The notes under the pieces were generated by a model. The model saw only the letters and a program-made list of their open reading frames with translations. It did not search any database and was not told where the DNA came from. This document shows positions 61,901 to 64,000 of a DNA stretch of 64,000 nt, in pieces. This stretch comes from Ophiodon elongatus. Its lineage: Eukaryota; Chordata; Actinopteri; Perciformes; Hexagrammidae. The position numbers were made by a program, and so were the translations under genes. The stretch is taken from the NCBI GenBank assembly GCA_016806645.1, contig JACSYO010000469.1:62001-126000 (forward strand). Direction: 5' to 3'. The stretch's first letter is position 1, and each line of letters opens with the position of its first letter.

Positions 61901-63363
61901 CCCCCAGGTGTGTGACACGTTTCTGAAGTATGGGCTCCCCCTAGTGGTGATGCCTCCCCCTGGAGTGTTTTATCCAGCCCTGTTCGCCACTGACCCTGTT
62001 AGCGTGGACCGACTAGCCTACATCATGTACAGGTGGGCACTTGACCTGATACTTCAACCTGCCCCGATGCATACAGTAGCACCCTTAATGTAGTAGGTCA
62101 TATGTATATGCATATTTGATGATGGAAGAGAACAGGAATCGAATGGCTAAATTGTACGTATATTTTAATGCATGATTTATGAAAATGAGAGTCTAAGAGG
62201 CAATGCACTTAAGCACTCTTCTCGGTTTTTATCTAGAATTCAAGCATCATTCGTAACTCTAGGGCAAGCTTTCATAACACAAATCCTTAGTGTCGGCTAA
62301 TTGACTACACCCCAGGGCTCTGAAGTAATTCTGCCAAAGCTGAGCGTAAAAAATGTCATGGCAAAAGAAAATTGGAATGTAATTGCATTATATATTTTTT
62401 GACAGGCCATAGAAAACAATCTGTTTTGCTGTAATTCATGATCATAGGGTTCACTGGTCTTGTTTCTTTTTTCTTCAGGTACAAGGTGAACTTGACATCG
62501 GCCAAGAGTCAGGAAAAACTCACAGAGGTAAAAATAAATAAATAATAATAATGAAAAATTGCTGTTATTTGCATTACAGTAATAGTCTACAGAGCACATT
62601 TTTGTCCCATTGCACCAAGTGCTTGACATACAACGGGAAGCAAATGGTTTTCTGTGAGCAGTGATTTGATTACAAGAGCTAATTTAACCTTTTTTTCTCA
62701 ACCCATGGATTTTGAATGCATTTCTTATGACTGCATTTATATTTCAGGCATTTAGTTGGCGCGCACTTCCGAAGTGATTTGCTGTTTATTTTAATTCTCT
62801 GTGGTAGCTTTTATAGATATTCCATCTTTCAGTCTAGCTCTTAAGGAATTCACATGCATTTATCTACAACTGCTAACCTTTAATACCCTCTCAGATGAGG
62901 ACATTAAAAGTTGTTGATTTTAATACATCTGCCACTGCGAGCTGTGAATTTACAAGTACATGTCAGGCAGCATGCATGCTCTCCTGGAAATGTCAGAGGC
63001 ACTTTTTATTAAGGAAATGGACTTGGTAAATGGCATGCAAATTCATCAGCACAACAGACATATGGAGAGTGGTTCTCTTTTTCCTCCTCTTTCTTTTGCT
63101 TCTTTCCTCTCATTTTGTCGCTCCCTCTTGATCCTGGTTTTCAGCAGGCCTTTCACATCAGCCGTCAGACGTTCCGTGAGTTCAACCATTACGCAGTCGT
63201 CATGGTCAACTGCCTGTGGAACTCCAAAATGTTTCAACCAGACATGGGTTTACAGCTGGGAGAGGAGCTGCTGCTCAAGAGCGACGTGCCACAATACTGG
63301 GCGAGCTTCGACCTCATCCACCACCCCGCCTTCATGGGCTACGCTGTCGACTTTCACCAGAAG
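52979..63363 (+). CDS. cenpi: Centromere protein I (partial, 3' end beyond window)
   Basis: Inner-kinetochore subunit of the CCAN, within the CENP-H/I/K/M group, needed for CENP-A deposition and chromosome alignment. Eighteen exons in frame: 52979-53150, 53929-54066, 54627-54733, 55087-55194, 55623-55671, 55806-55852, 56098-56187, 56295-56420, 56677-56820, 58072-58192, 58464-58558, 58666-58783, 58997-59061, 59759-59868, 60828-60963, 61908-62032, 62479-62527, 63145-63363. These give 673 residues; human CENP-I is 756. Family signatures: CPFICHLLYLLTRKE, FRVRKLLELQ, LLSLYKVFCPEL, LPAQMGSLL, QLFFTSSLFFK, LLSFILDFYE, KYGLPLVVMPPPGVFY, and FREFNHY followed by VNCLW. The protein is largely helical repeats. 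The N-terminal about 55 residues are Ser/Glu-rich and diverged. 52979 is the first in-frame ATG, with G at -3 and +4. Exon 18 could instead start at 63148. The remaining about 70-80 residues were not found before 64000. Confidence 0.93.
56821..58071. other. cenpi intron 9, no feature
   Basis: 1.25-kb intron. No repeat family or internal exon is recognised. The open frames at 57433-57675 and 57582-57815 overlap in opposite directions and lack motifs. Confidence 0.45.
60964..61907. other. cenpi intron 15, no feature
   Basis: AT-rich intron between the LLSFILDFYE exon and the KYGLPLVV exon. The donor after GAGACC adds one Thr relative to the human junction as I know it. Short open frames read through intron sequence. 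Confidence 0.45.
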
Positions 63364-63928
63364 GTGAGTGTGGAGCCTCCGGGATGTCTTGTGTGTTCCC
63401 AAGATATTTGAGTTGGATCCTACAAGCTGCACACCACATCATTATATGTACCAGGCACTTTGCTCTGGGTCTGAAAAGTGAAATTAATGTGGAAGTGCCT
63501 TAAATTTGCATTCTTTCTCATGGCCATCAGGCGTCTCCACAGGTTGCAAAAGTAATCTGATTGTATAGAAGTCTGAGAAAAAAAACGTATCACTTGATTT
63601 ATTACCTCAGTCAACATTGTAAACATGAATTTATGATCTCAAATGTTAGTTTCATGTATTCTTCAATACAGCATGGTGTTCATTTAGTAAATTATGGTCC
63701 CATTTAGTGTAAAATAGATGATAAAGCAGGGTATGCTTTAGGGCGTGGCTACCTTGTGATTGACAGGTCGCTACCACAGCGTTTCTTTTCGGTCCGTGTT
63801 TTTGTCTTACGACTTAAACCCTTTCACAGTATTTTTTTTCATTCATTAAAGTTAATCTTAACCTTTTTGGTTGCCTAAAAATGTCTAGTTCAGTGTTTGG
63901 TTTCTTAGCTCCACCCTCTTGTGTGACT

Positions 63929-63959
<31 letters not shown>

Positions 63960-64000
63960 GTCAGAGATGGCGACGAATGAAAAAACAAAATGGCGATGGT
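63364..64000. other. cenpi intron 18 (start)
   Basis: No acceptor with a CENP-I-like frame is visible before the window ends. A 25-nt A-run lies at 63935-63959. The final coding exon(s) are expected to the right. Confidence 0.5.

Overview
The window is eukaryotic and looks like a ray-finned (teleost) fish chromosome. It has GT-AG introns, polyadenylation signals, a nuclear tRNA, long CA/TG microsatellites and several interspersed repeats of types common in teleosts. I recognise six protein-coding genes. Their exons were joined by hand from splice sites and reading phase, and every junction listed keeps the frame.

Layout. 1-8451: non-coding flank with a microsatellite, one copy of an 805-bp duplicated block, an isolated tRNA-Val(UAC) and a hairpin repeat. 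8452-19384 (+): cstf2, 3'-end processing of mRNA. 20977-27867 (-): nox1, superoxide-producing NADPH oxidase, convergent with cstf2. 29185-38256 (-): xkrx, an XK-family membrane protein whose 6.4-kb first intron carries the second copy of the 805-bp block. 38257-44256: non-coding, with a hairpin-rich AT region and a MITE. 44257-46806 (+): arl13a, ARL13-type small GTPase. 48889-50320 (+): tmem35a (NACHO), chaperone of nicotinic acetylcholine receptors. 52979 to beyond the right edge (+): cenpi, inner-kinetochore CENP-I, whose last coding exon(s) lie outside the window.

The gene order and orientations (cstf2 +, nox1 -, xkrx -, arl13a +, tmem35a +, cenpi +) match human Xq22.1 as I know it. The exception is TRMT2B, which lies between ARL13A and TMEM35A in human and is not visible here. 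The genes are not a functional pathway; they are neighbours kept together by conserved synteny.

I did not find a previously undescribed biological system. The observations most worth checking are the 805-bp block present twice with 3 mismatches (copy 2 is bounded on both sides by microsatellites), the 23-bp minisatellite of about 34 copies in cstf2 intron 2, the reduced C-terminal repeat region of Cstf2, the divergent G-domain and C-terminal VxP motif of Arl13a, and several palindromic mobile-element remnants.
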